Below are positions 23,971 through 34,988 of a stretch of DNA of 64,000 nucleotides, one piece after another. This DNA is from Cunninghamia lanceolata (Eukaryota > Streptophyta > Pinopsida > Cupressales > Cupressaceae). The notes below the pieces were generated by a model, which was not told the origin of the DNA, did not search any database, and saw nothing but the letters and a program-made list of their open reading frames with translations. The position numbers were made by a program, and so were the translations under genes. How positions within the stretch are numbered: position 1 is the stretch's first letter; each line of letters opens with the position of its first letter. Where the stretch lies: assembly GCA_027924645.1 (NCBI GenBank), contig BSBN01000187.1:13968001-14032000 (forward strand). Direction: 5' to 3'.

Positions 23971-26888
23971 TGTTGGAGTACTTGACAACACTGAGAGAGG
24001 GGGTGAATCAGTGTTGTAGAAAACAAAACACTTTATTCACTTTTATCTCAAACTTTAAAAACAAAAGCATTTATTGATTTAGGCTTTATCAATGCAAGAG
24101 ACTGTGCATTAAAGAATTGAATAAACAAGTATAAAGGACAAATGAATCATGTAACAAATGAGACCATAAGACAAAGATTTCAGGAGTGGGAAACCCTCTT
24201 GGGGTAGAAAAACCACTCAATAAATGCCTCACTGGCTTATTCAAAAATCATGCCTTACTGGCTACAAAAAAAATGTCTCACTAAATTTTTATCACTGCCT
24301 CACTAGCTTGTGTTTATCATTGCCTCACTGGCATATCACAATCACCTGAATACAATAGAGAATTTGAATCAATACAGAGGGTTACTTTGTTTCATTACAA
24401 TGCATATCTTGACCATCTCATTTATCTGAGATTGAAGAGATTATAACCAAAAACTGTGCATATCAACTTAGGAATGCTTTTTTATTAACACTCTACTATT
24501 ATCTCAATGATAGTGTGAAAACAATATCATCAAGACAACACCACATGTTTACATCATGTCTTTTTTATACTGTCTTACATCCTGTCATTCCTTTCATCAA
24601 ACAGTTTAAACTTGTAACAGAACCATTCCAACTGTCTCTGGCAGTTTAAAACTGAAACAATAGCTATCCAGATCAAATGGTCGAATAGACCCATATAGAA
24701 GAATGTAGAAACTTTTACAAAGCCTTTGAAGATATTACAATAATCAACCTTTAAGGTAATTCATATATTTAAGAAATGTATTTCCAACCAGTTACCAAAG
24801 CTTAATCATATGAGTGCAAGATAAAAAGAGCGTAAACAAATTGCCCTCAAAAACATTGCAAGAGACCCTAGTGTCAAGTCATGTGCATGAATCCTTCTCA
24901 AAACCTAACCAAACAAAAGACAAAGTTTACAAACCCTATCCTCAAACTTCCACTGTCTTAAAACTGTTTGCCGTTCTCATAACTATTTTTTTCAACAAAA
25001 AGAATTAGTGAAAAAAATGAATCAACAAATCCCAACTTGAAGTCAAAAACGTCATAATAGAAACCCAAGATACAGTTTAAGATTGTCATGGCTTGGAGAG
25101 TAATGAATATGCAAGATCTCTTCAGCTAAACACAGTCAACAGTGTTAAAACACAGAAACAACATTTTGCTTATATACTCTGTGTTATGAGACAAAATTGC
25201 AAACTATTCAAGAACATAGAATAAATTCTATTCACCATTTTTTATTAGCTCAAGAACCCACATAAAAGATCAAAGCAAAACTTCCATAAGAGCTCACAAA
25301 AGAAAGATATCACCTGAAGTAGCTGACAACTAAAAGCATTTTTTGTGCCTTTGAGCTCCAAAAGACTAACAATAACTGTCAAGCTCATTTCTACATGTCG
25401 AGCATTGTCAAATCTCTAAGATCCCCCTTTCATTATAGCTGAATCTTGCAACATTTTACATCCAAATGAAGCCCTAGGTCAAGAGACATTATGTCTCTAA
25501 GTTCAACCTTAACAAATGAAGTTGCAAACAAACTTTTTGTGCATTGTACACTCTGTGTTATGAGACAAAATTGCAAACTATTCAAGAACATAGAATAAAT
25601 TCTATTCACCATTTTTTATTAGCTCAAGAACCCACATAAAAGATCAAAGCAAAACTTCCATAAGAGCTCACAAAAGAAAGATATCACCTGAAGTAGCTGA
25701 CAACTAAAAGCATTTTTTATGCCTTTGAGCTCCAAAAGACTAACAATAACTGTCAAGCTCATTTCTACATGTCGAGCATTGTCAAATCTCTAAGATCCCC
25801 CTTTCATTATAGCTGAATCTTGCAACATTTTACATACAAACGAAGCCCTAGGTCAAGAGACATTATGTCTCTAAGTTCAACCTTAACAAATGAAGCTACA
25901 AACAAACTTTTTGTGCATTGTTCACTCTGTGTTATGAGACAAAATTACAAACTATTCAAGAACATAGAATAAATTCTATGCACCATTTTTTATTAGCTCA
26001 AGAACCCACATAAAAGATCAAAGCAAAACTTCCATAAGAGCTCGCAAAAGAAAGATATCACCTGAAGTAGCTGACAACTAAAAGCATCTTTTGTGCCTTT
26101 AAGCTCCAAAAGACTAACAATAACTGTCAAGCTCATTTCTGCATGTCAAGCATTGTCAAATCTCTAAGATCCCCCTTTCATTATAGCTGAATCTTGCAAT
26201 ATTTTACATACAAATGAAGCCCTAGGTCAAGAGACATTATGTCTCTAAGTTTGACCTTAACAAATGAAGCTGCAAACAAACTTTTTGTGCATTGTACACT
26301 CTGTCCACCGAGAGACCCAGTATGCCCTAAAATGGGCCGGTCACACTAAACTGTTAACACAACCTTTTTACCTGTTGAGCATGCCTAACACCTGCTAGGT
26401 GGGTTGCAACTTAAGTACTCAAAAATGCCCTTGATTATATTTAAATTTCAAACCAAATCGATACACTTTAACCTTTCATAAATGAAATGATGCCCATAAT
26501 AAGTCTATCAACCAAGACTATGATTATAACCAAGTCGACAACTTTAAACCACAACATGTCTTCACATTTTGTCAAATTGCCTTTACCAATAGAAAACTGA
26601 AACATAATGAAACTGATGTAACAAAGTGTTGGGCCATCAAATAATATCAGTGTAGCATAGAATATCAAATACCAAGAATGCAGTCCAAATAATGTCACTG
26701 AAAACCACATTATGCAAGTTTTGAGCCCACTGTAATGCACATCATGAATGTCAACCAAATGCCTGTCACATAGAACAATAACCAAATACCTCTGCCAACT
26801 GTCATGATGCAATTGTCATTGTACCATAGTGCCACAAACCTGAGAGTGTGTGTATTTGTCATCAAGGACAACAACTGAAAGGGCAACA
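23971..26888 (-). repeat. 5' LTR of the Copia element, expanded
   Basis: 2918 bp against 2176 bp for the other LTR. The difference is accounted for by two extra copies of a 374-bp block. The minus-strand TATA-like TATATAAG (25176-25169) sits at the downstream edge of the block, so the repeats lie in the U3 region immediately upstream of the promoter. Confidence 0.9.
25176..26297. repeat. 374-bp tandem triplication inside the 5' LTR
   Basis: Units 25176-25549, 25550-25923 and 25924-26297 all begin ACTCTGTGTTATGAGAC and are nearly identical to each other. The 3' LTR has one copy, more diverged (ACTCTATGTTATGAGAC at 17693). The pattern fits expansion after insertion. Confidence 0.9.
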
Positions 26889-26893
26889 CTCAC

Positions 26894-28025
26894 CTTTTTA
26901 ACAACACCCCTGGCTTAGAAGGAGGAGAAATACTCAAGGATTTTGTACCTGCAGTTTTGGCACCCAACACTACCAAAGCTAAAAAATGATTTGAGGGCAC
27001 CCACATTTTTTTCCTTGTCCACCTATATCGCCACAAATATAGAAACTAGAGAGTACCCACTTTTTTCCCTTTTACACGCCGCTAACCTAGGCATTCCATG
27101 GTGGTCTAGAAGAGGAGAAATGAGACTTTGTCAACGGATAAATACATAAATCCTCCTACGAAGAAAGTAGCGTAAAACCCAAAACTAGTTCCCACAATGC
27201 AATGCCACGTAGGTCCATATGCCCTATCGAAATCCTAAACCAAAAACCAAACAATCACAATTAGTAATATTAGCTAGCTGACAATTCAAAGGACTAATAT
27301 TACATTCTTAGAGTCTGCCTTTTAACATTACATCTCACAACCTCTATGGTTGTGGCATCTCTTTCATACAAGTTCTCTATAACCAACTGCAACTCCCAAC
27401 CATATCCCCCATCTCGAGCATCCATTACACATAACTAGTTAAATAGATTATTGTCGGGTGCCATTCTAATCAAGAAAGTGAATAACTTAATAAGTTTTTT
27501 TTCTTTTACGATATCCCCAATCTTCATTCTGTCACAATTTTATTTGCAAATGGTTTTAAAAATGTGTACGAGCCATTGTGTTTTTGCAATTTATTTCTTT
27601 AATATAAAGCTTTCAATCCTGTTTAAAAGGCAACTATAATTGCTCTCTTTCAACTAATACGAGCTATATACTTGAATGGTGATGGCCATATGCCTCGCGC
27701 TGACTGTGTTGTAGGTGTCACATTTGGTCCTGGCACAACGAAACGCATGAGCCACTCATCTTGTTAATTACTAGTAGGCCCTCCCTGACTCGCTGCTCCA
27801 CACCAGCAAGTAATCCACTGGCTTTACTAGGCCGGGTTTCTCTATCACTAAGCTTGGGCCTATTTGCAGTCCAGAATGTGAAGCTTCCAAAAAAACAATC
27901 AGGTGTAATGGTAAGCCTGTATCGTGTTGACACAAACGTCATGATCAAGTAGCCCACAGCAAGAAAAAGAACTTGTTTAGTCAATGCATATAGTTATAAA
28001 CAAAAGAAGAAGGAGATTCCCTTAC
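26894..28025. other. No gene recognised
   Basis: Flank of the Copia insertion. Two loosely repeated phrases (GGGCACCCACATTTTTTT near 26995 and GAGTACCCACTTTTTT near 27053) occur. The minus-strand frame 27984-27718 lies downstream of the dioxygenase-like fragment but shows no recognisable continuation of it. Confidence 0.35.
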
Positions 28026-28439
28026 CTAAGCCACATCTTGTTGAGCAATAGCATCATGGGCATCCATCACGGTCTTCAATCCTACGGCTGACTTGGCCTC
28101 AATATCGACATGAACAAGACGAAACCATTCTTCGTCCAAACCACCATAGAAATTATTAAGACACACTATGTTTCCCAGCTCAATTGCAGAATTTTCATCC
28201 AAAACCCGCCAATTCAAGAGATTATAAGTGGCCTTTGCGAGAACAGTAGGCATGTCTGCTGCTTTGACTCTGGCATTCACCTGCTATGCTCCACGCGCAT
28301 AGATCTGAGCTTGATTTCATGACCTCCCATAGTTTTGTGCTTCCCAAATATGCTCCTCTATTTTCTTCATGCACCCATCTTGCCCTAGAACTTCCAACAC
28401 CACCGGCTCTTGCTGCGGGTAGCGCTTGCTTTTAATTGA
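28026..28439 (-). pseudogene. Indoleamine 2,3-dioxygenase-like exon fragment
   Basis: One minus-strand frame runs from a possible acceptor (CCACCCAG at 28440) to a consensus donor AG|GTAAGG after 28026, about 138 codons. It holds TGA 28319-28317, TAG 28286-28284 and TAG 28028-28026. The segment MPTVLAKATYNLLNWRVLDE, then ALGNIV-like IELGNIV and GGLDEEWFRLVHVDIEAK, matches from memory the IDO-family pattern (a P-x-x-L-x-Y helix with a NW/NF turn, then G-x-x-D-E-x-W-F-x-L-V-x-V-x-I-E-A). IDO enzymes are haem dioxygenases that open the indole ring of tryptophan. The haem-ligand histidine region is not present. It lies 440 bp downstream of the GLR relic on the same strand, probably by chance. The family assignment is moderate. 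Confidence 0.45.
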
Positions 28440-29234
28440 CTGGGTGGCAAAACAAATTTAAAAAAATTTCAATTGATGGCAGACGGAAAACGGCAAGGTC
28501 GATGTTAAAGTCTATTGTGTGTCCCATCATCCATGCTTTTATGGTATGGAGAATATGGTCACGATGTTAGGATGGCATTTTGTATGTTATGATGTCTTAG
28601 ACATGCCGTTTTGTAGGGAGAATAGCCGTTGCCCACCTACCATATCATCTGACACAGAAAAATCTGTTCAGTTTAAAGACAGCCATGTGTTACAGAAATT
28701 ATCCGGGGAAGGTGAGGAGGACATAACAAGGAAGAAATAAATTAAAAAATATATTCCCATCTCACATCTTCTGTGTCTAACCCAACAAGAAACAGTCTTT
28801 GGAATTGTAATATAAACACTTTGCATAACAAATGTTGGATTTCTGGTTCAGACCCGAAAATCTGTCCTCAATATCTTTCGTTACAGTATATATTTTACTT
28901 TATTATCACAACACGTGGAAGTAAACTGAATGCAATAAAAAGCACTGGCGCTATGAAAACGCATTATGAAGAATATGTTTAAGAAAAACTTAAGAATCCC
29001 GATTTTTTCGTACAGGGGATGACAGAAGAATAGCATTAGGACTAATAGTGATACGGTTCCAGGAATTAGAAACAGCCCCCAAAAGCTACTGTTGGAATCT
29101 ACTGTTGCTCCAGGATTGATGCACACAGTGTCGTTGAAATACATTGCTTCGATTTTATGCATTTCTTTGTCCTCTGAGAGGGATAAAACGGCCCTGGAAA
29201 TGTCTGAGAGCAGAGGAGATCCTTTGGGAAACAC

Positions 29235-29315
29235 CTGCACCAAAAGCATAGCCAAGAATTGTTTCGTACAAATGCATTAACAAATAATTCATGAATAGAA
29301 TTGCGGGGAACTCAC
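29235..29315 (-). other. GLR intron (81 bp)
   Basis: Minus-strand GGATTT|GTGAGTTCC to GGTGCAG|GTGTTTCCC. Splicing joins GGLGF to VFPKGSP exactly as in the GLR family. Confidence 0.8.
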
Positions 29316-29722
29316 AAATCCTAGACCGCCAGTTCTGTGCGTAGGCCCCACGATTGTATATCCGCATTGCTGAGACAAGAAGAGGCGGATGTAAGGGATC
29401 TCGCCGAAAACAGCAGCAACGCCACCTTTGTTTGGACCCTTTGTGAGAGCCTCTGCATATTCTTCCGGAGTTGAATAAAATTTCATATTGTTTTTTGATA
29501 GGCTGAAGTGCTGTTGCAGATAATCACTCACAAAAGACCCTTGTTGATATCCTACTGGAACACTCTCGTTTCTGACAGACTCCACACTTGTAATCGCTGG
29601 CGTGATTTGTTTAACTGTGAGGATTGAAGTGAGATTGGCTGTGTAGCTCGACATCAATATCAGAACTACAAAAAGCCAGATTATAATGACAATTCGACTC
29701 TCATTCCTCTTGATCTTCTCCC

Positions 29723-30063
29723 CTGCAAACATAGTCAAAATGGAAGGGTATAAATTCCCTGAAGAGAGGTTTCTAAGTAGACAGTAAATGGTGGAATGCA
29801 AAACCATTATAGAGCCATATATTTGTGAGATTGTTTAACTGCGACAAAATCTCAATTCTGTTATTGTTGGCCAATAAAAATAAGACATATATTTACTACT
29901 TATTTACCACTTTTTGTTGTGTATGAGGTGTAAAATTACTATTAATTATTTAAATAGAGTGTTTACTGTGCCAGAAAAAGAGAGTCTGAGAATGAAAACC
30001 TGGAACAAAAGTCGAAGTGAAAAAGATTTAGATAGATATGAGAAGTAAATGTAGGGAACATAC
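29723..30063 (-). other. GLR intron (341 bp)
   Basis: Donor GCTA|GTATGTTCC and acceptor TTTGCAG|GGGAGAAG. Splicing gives FSAREKIKRNES, matching the pore-to-M3 junction of GLR proteins. This supports the reading that the exon's annotated-looking stop (DFLC*) results from an upstream 2-nt deletion. Confidence 0.75.
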
Positions 30064-30376
30064 TAGCAGAGAAAATCATTGTACAATGTATACCATAGGG
30101 TAGTGATCACATGGGTAATGGCATCTCCTCCAAAGACATCATTTTTTCCGTGCCTAAGGAGCCACACCACGACTCCTGTAAAGATGAAGAATGCGCTTGT
30201 TGCACACCAGAAGTCGAGAGTAAATGGGAGGAGAAATGCCCATGCATTGTTGCCTCCATCAGTGGTAATGGGCACCACCATTACCAAGCCAGTTTCTGTA
30301 AATAAATGTGTGAAATCCACAAACTTGCTTCGATTTGCTGGAATTGTAGTATCGCCCACCATGGCGTCAAACTTCT

Positions 30377-30462
30377 GCAAGCCAAAAATCCTACTTCAAC
30401 TTTTGAAACTGTATAAAAGATTCTTATAAATTAAAATTGCAGCATGAGAACGAGAATTGGAC
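30377..30462 (-). other. GLR intron (86 bp)
   Basis: Donor CTAAAT|GTCCAATTC and acceptor GCTTGCAG|AAGTTTGAC join VYLN to KFDAMVGD, the expected S1 junction. The alternative GT three codons upstream would lose VYLN and fits the family less well. Confidence 0.7.
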
Positions 30463-31223
30463 ATTTAGGTACACTTGATAGACAAGATTGTCATAGGTAT
30501 CAGTGTCATAAGGTATGAGATCGTGTGGCAGTGCATAGTCAAGCCGCCTGAGAACTGCGTTAAATACATCTTTACAGAAGCCCGTGACAATGCTTTGGTT
30601 ATGGATTTTATCATATGTGACCGTAAGAAACTCCTTGAAACCATTCTTTACGGGCACTCCGATTTGAAGCCTTTTCCCCATTGTGGGTATCATCCAACCT
30701 CGTGGAATCTGCGTGTCTCCACCTGGCCAAATCACCGCCTTTAGACTTTCAACGCTATTGTAAGGAGGCAGCGGAAACGCTCTTGACAGTTGTCGAGTTT
30801 CATCCGTCCAGTAACCAATGACACGGTAACTTTTGCCATCTGATAGTTCTCCATTGCTAAGTTTAACAACCCCGATTAGCCCAGTAAAGTTAGTTTCAAG
30901 TATGTTTTGCAATAGTCGCTGCCCCTGTTGAAACACCCTGATCCTCGTCAAGTCCATTGCATTTCCAAGTGTTGGTGGAGGGTGTGAAGGCTTCAAGAAT
31001 TTAAAGCGGGTATTACTGGATGCCAATTTAGGAACGGACCCGGCTACCATCTGCACACTGTCATATGCCAATAAACCGTATTGATTGATCTCCGTCTGGG
31101 CGTAATCCTCGTCCGGGTTTTCGGCTCTAAATTTTTGTTTCCACCGCTTAGTGAAATCCCTGAGCTTTTCTGAATTGAGAATATAAGTCTTCACTCCAAC
31201 AATGCCTTCCATGGATGCCATGG

Positions 31224-31800
31224 TGGAATGATGCAGATTAAACTCTGTAAGACTGCAAAATAAAACACAAATATACTCTGTTTCTGCCTTACCTGTGTAG
31301 ATAAGACTATTTCATTAAAAGAGGTTTATGATGACAGAAGTGAACTCACTCAGTATAACAACAACGATGCATATCCAGTAATTCTCATTCCATATTCAAA
31401 GAAATAGATTTACAAACAGTTGAGCATTCAAAACAACAGTAGAAGATTTAACTGTTAACACTTAAGGTCCCCTGTTCCTGAGTTTTTCCAAACTCATAGA
31501 CTTCTACCTTTTTGAGTTTCCCCAGCTAATCCTCTAAACTCCCGAACTATACTTCAAAACAAACTCATCTAAAAGAAAGCCAATAAATGTTATTTGCCTG
31601 ACAGCTGTTAAACAAAAAATAGCTCCCTCCTAACTGCAGAACAACCCTAAAGTAAACTAACAACCCTAAAAAGACTGAACTGCCCCTCAACTAACAAAAC
31701 GTGGGAGAGGGAACAGTCAATGCAGAAAACTAACATCCTACAATAACTGAACTGCTCCTCAATCAACTGAACATGGAAGAAAGCTGTTAATGCTCCGCAT
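31224..31800 (-). mobile_element. 577-bp insertion (solo-LTR-like) in the GLR exon
   Basis: CATGG occurs on both sides (31219-31223 and 31801-31805). Removing the insert with one copy of CATGG joins LLNDSM to ASMEGIVGVKTY in frame, as GLR proteins require. On the minus strand the insert starts near TGCGGAGCATTAACAGC and ends CATCATTCCA, so it approximates TG...CA if one base is allowed at the edge. No coding capacity is seen, and there are no splice-site consensus sequences at the borders. A solo LTR is the simplest reading; a short non-autonomous element is the alternative. Confidence 0.75.
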
Positions 31801-32345
31801 CATGGAATCATTGAGCAGAGTATCCAAAAGACTGGTAAAGCCGTCCGTCGTTATCCAGACATAACCGGAACTCATCATTCCTATCTCGTGCGCCTCCTGA
31901 AACAGCTTCAATCCGAGACAGTGCATGTGAGCAACGAAGACTCTGGACTGCATATTATTCAATTTGTAGAGCTCTTCTCTTATGGCCTCCGTGCTCGCAC
32001 TTGGGGAAATTGACGACATGTATTCTATTTCAGACCCAACGGCCCTCAACGCATCAGACAACGAGTTTACGGCACCCAAACCAAAATCGTCGTCGGGATA
32101 AATAAAGACGACTCCTCTCCAGCCATGGCCTTCATCTGCAGCACATCGCTTTGCGCCATGCAAACAAAGTAAGGAAATTTGGAGTTGGAAAGTAAGGGGT
32201 TCGTAGCAGAGGAGGACACAATCGGCACATTGGCTGCATCTCCCACATATGATACGAGCTCTGCAACTTGAGACGTTTGCAGTCTGATTATTGCTATCAC
32301 TTCCTCTTTCAGCAGGTCAACAGCTGCATATTTACAATTCATCAC

Positions 32346-34226
32346 GTTAATTTAAATAATAGCACAAGACACTAGATCACGTAAATGAATCTTAGTAAGG
32401 AAGCATGCAATACACGAAGAAGATAGTGAAAGCACGTAATATGCGGAGAAGACATGAACGCAGTCATGCAAGACACAAAGAAGACATGATTAAGCAATTA
32501 CATATCTATGTGCATAATGCTAACTAAAGTAAACTAAACACACATATAAAGACATGCAAAACACATACAATATGGGGGGCCTCATCGCCACATGTCTTTA
32601 GACCATGCCACAAACATGCAAGACACATAGAGAAGACACATAAAACACATGGAAGACACACGGAATACATAGGCGCTGTATAGTATGCCATAGACACACT
32701 ATACGTCTTATATGCGGCAAACACAGGCGATAGGAATGAGCTCATCGCTCACTCCACTATCTAAAACATGCCAAACACACCTGACAATTAAGCTACGCTA
32801 CCATAACCGCCAAAGACACACTTAAGGGTGAATGAATCAAGATCCAACCCCACCTCGTGATGAGGACTTGTATAAAAGGATGTGCACTAGCTCACCTCAT
32901 GATGAGGGCTTTGTATAAAAAGATGCGCACTAGGTCAAGAGATATGCCATCCCGCCTTGCAATGAGGGATTTTTTCTTCAAATGATGTGCACTAGCTCAA
33001 GAGATACACCATCCCGCCTCGTGCTAAGGGCATACAAACATGCTTTGTCAGTGTAAAAAGTAATCAAACAGATACCATTATATATGCCCCCACCTTAAGG
33101 TGGTTGATCCCACTTGCCAATATCAAGCACATTAAGGTAAAGTGAAAACACGCAAGGTAACAAGAGCTTTCGCAGAGCCCATGACCCAAAAGGTGACATG
33201 TGCCACAATCTCCAAATGTTCCCACAAACACACCAATATCATTTGCTAAGATAATCATCAAGATATAAGCTTTGGTTAGAAAATGTTACTCTAAGATAAT
33301 AAACAAATTAATTAATAGATGCTATATAGAAATCATATCACATGAGAGAGACCAAGGCTACACTTACGGGTTTAGTACCAAATATAGTCGTTAGGTTATA
33401 CTATAGGTATCTCAAAACCGAGTGTGGCAACAACGTGAGATACAAAACAATCCAAAATGCATTGAAGCAGATTTAGACTATTGCAAAGGTTTGTTACAAC
33501 AAATATCACAATACGAATCACAACGCGGAGTGATTGTACTAGTCAAGCATTGAATATATATATATATAAACCCCATCTTCATTTATGGACTAGGTCCATT
33601 TTTACTTTCTTGCTAAAGAGACACATGGTCCTTATCAATATTTATTGTTTTTTGTCATCCACTGACTAGTATATTCACTGAAGACTGTAAACAATAAAAA
33701 GAGAGAGAGGGAAAAGTGATGGGTTTATAACTCGGGAAGATTCCCCCAAGACATCCTCCACAACATTATGCCCCCAAGGCATAAGACACAACAATAAAAG
33801 AGAGGAGAGGAAAGTAGAAATATGGAGAAACAAATAGAAGAATGGTCACAACAGAGGTAGTCTCCTTATATCATTTACCTTATGTAAGAGTATCAAGGGT
33901 CATTCAAAGAGACCTAAACAACATATAACATAACACAGGGAAACACAACACATAAGAGGACATGAAAGTGAGCAAATCAAAGAGGTGCTACATCAAAGGC
34001 AGCTTAAAGGGTTAGAAATACTTCCCTGTTATCTTTGACCTTGATCTTTACATTTATTGTTTAAGGCTTTGTCCCTCGTTCTTCCATCCCTTTGAATCAT
34101 GTTTTCCGTATTTGTTAGTATTTATGGGGAGGAAACCACAGGTGTCGGTGATGGAAAGCTCCTCTCATGAAGATTTTCTCTTGCTATATGTAAGGATGGT
34201 GGAGAAGGAGCCAAGAAAATTCCCAT
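32346..34226. other. Non-coding, with a degenerate tandem repeat
   Basis: No gene seen. At about 32851-33035 a phrase like CCTCGTGATGAGG-GCTTTGTATAAAA-GATGTGCACTAGCTC recurs imperfectly four times, with starts near 32853, 32895, 32954 and 33016. Stretches around 32460-32700 are rich in AAGACACA/AAACACAT words. The first GLR exon should lie in this direction, but I cannot find it. Confidence 0.45.
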
Positions 34227-34988
34227 TTAAACCGGTTGAGGTGGTGTTGGAGTACCTTGGTCTTTAAGAACATTATGTTCATTTATGTTCTTCCAATTAT
34301 TAGAGGTATCCAACGTATGTAAGTGTTTAGGTAATGGTAGGTAATATATTTCTTCATTTAAAATGCTCTTAAGAAGAGTTTTAAGATCGGTAGAGGAACT
34401 TCCATTATCCATAGGTTGAAGAAGTTGTTCACAAAGAGTCTTCATCATCCAATGCTTTATCTTGGCCAGGGAGAGCGTAGGAATGAATAGATGGTAGAGT
34501 GGTATTCATGAATGTCTCAATGATTTTTTTTCTTGCGCCAAACTATTGTCACAATTAGGAATCATGTTAGGAGAAGATGCCAAATCATCAGATGAGGCAC
34601 ATAAGGCTATGTCAGCCTCATATGTCTTGGAGATGATGTCCATTATATCATCACGGAATGTAGTAAGAGAAGGGGGAATGTCTTTATCATTACCTTCCTC
34701 ATGATCATTCATGGAGATGAAATTAGTGAGATTTTCCAAGATCGAAGGGTATATACCCATGAGATTTGTGAAGCTTTCAAAATTATATATTTAACAAAGG
34801 TTTTCATATGTGGAACTCATCGAACTGTCAATATCATAGATGTATGTTATTTCTTGTAGGACATGAGGATACTTATTAGTGAATTTATAGAAATTGTGAA
34901 CATCTATGATGTATACAAACAAAGCTTCCAAAGATGAATAACCAAAAACATCCATGGTGAAAAGTATGATAACTTGTTGCTCACCCAA
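34227..34988 (-). pseudogene. Unrecognised decayed coding frame
   Basis: Three open stretches (34988-34791, 34760-34506 and 34448-34227) are in the same minus-strand frame. They form about 254 codons interrupted only by TAA (34793-34791) and TGA (34508-34506), ending at TAA 34229-34227. Such continuity in AT-rich DNA suggests a former protein. The sequence is acidic and Ser/Asp-rich (MNDHEEGNDKDIPPSL; DDIMDIISKTYEADIALC; KTLLKSILNEEIYYLPLPKH). There are no membrane segments, zinc motifs or retroelement motifs that I recognise. It could be an accessory frame of a non-autonomous retroelement or a captured gene. Confidence 0.4.

Larger units (their letters stand above)
16478..26888 (-). mobile_element. 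Complete but inactive Ty1/Copia retrotransposon
   Basis: LTRs at 16478-18653 and 23971-26888 both start TGTTGG and end CAACA. Target duplication CTCAC is at 16473-16477 and 26889-26893. Minus-strand coding order is gag, protease, integrase, reverse transcriptase, RNase H, the Copia order. A primer site TAGTATCAGAGCC (one mismatch to the initiator-Met type) lies 2 bp inside the 5' LTR, and a purine tract AAAGGGGGAG adjoins the 3' LTR. Long LTRs, an extended gag with extra Cys/His motifs and a coiled-coil-like tail recall Sirevirus-type elements, but that placement is tentative. Many stops make it non-functional. The two LTRs differ in length by 742 bp because of a tandem block in the 5' LTR. 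Confidence 0.9.
28881..32324 (-). pseudogene. GLR: Glutamate receptor-like channel gene (GLR), broken
   Basis: Plant ionotropic glutamate receptor homologue; members are Ca2+-permeable membrane channels gated by amino acids. Exons on the minus strand: 32324-30463 (amino-terminal ligand domain and S1; holds a 577-bp insert), 30376-30064 (end of S1, M1, pore), 29722-29316 (M3 and S2) and 29234-28881 (end of S2, M4, tail). Markers are FPYFVCMAQSD, FIYPDDDFGLG, GKRLQIGVPVKNGFKEF, KFDAMVGDTTI, M1 AFFIFTGVVVWLL, M3 SSYTANLTSILTVKQ, VFPKGSPLLSDISRAVL and M4 FWGLFLIPGTVSLLVLML. The first exon, with the signal peptide, is not seen upstream. Lesions are a frameshifting deletion near 32125 (between MKAMA and GWRGVVF), the insert at 31224-31800, and a 2-nt deletion in the pore (LWYTLY before ATGATTTTC, near 30080). 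It is a pseudogene by these criteria. Confidence 0.9.

Noticed and set aside
27718..27984. Second exon of the dioxygenase-like gene
   Set aside because: It lies in the expected direction after a good donor, but no frame there resembles the C-terminal part of IDO enzymes.
31224..31800. An intron of the GLR gene
   Set aside because: No GT/AG borders fit the protein, whereas a CATGG duplication and exact frame restoration fit an insertion.
32851..33035. MITE
   Set aside because: The repeats are direct and imperfect, with no inverted termini or flanking duplication.
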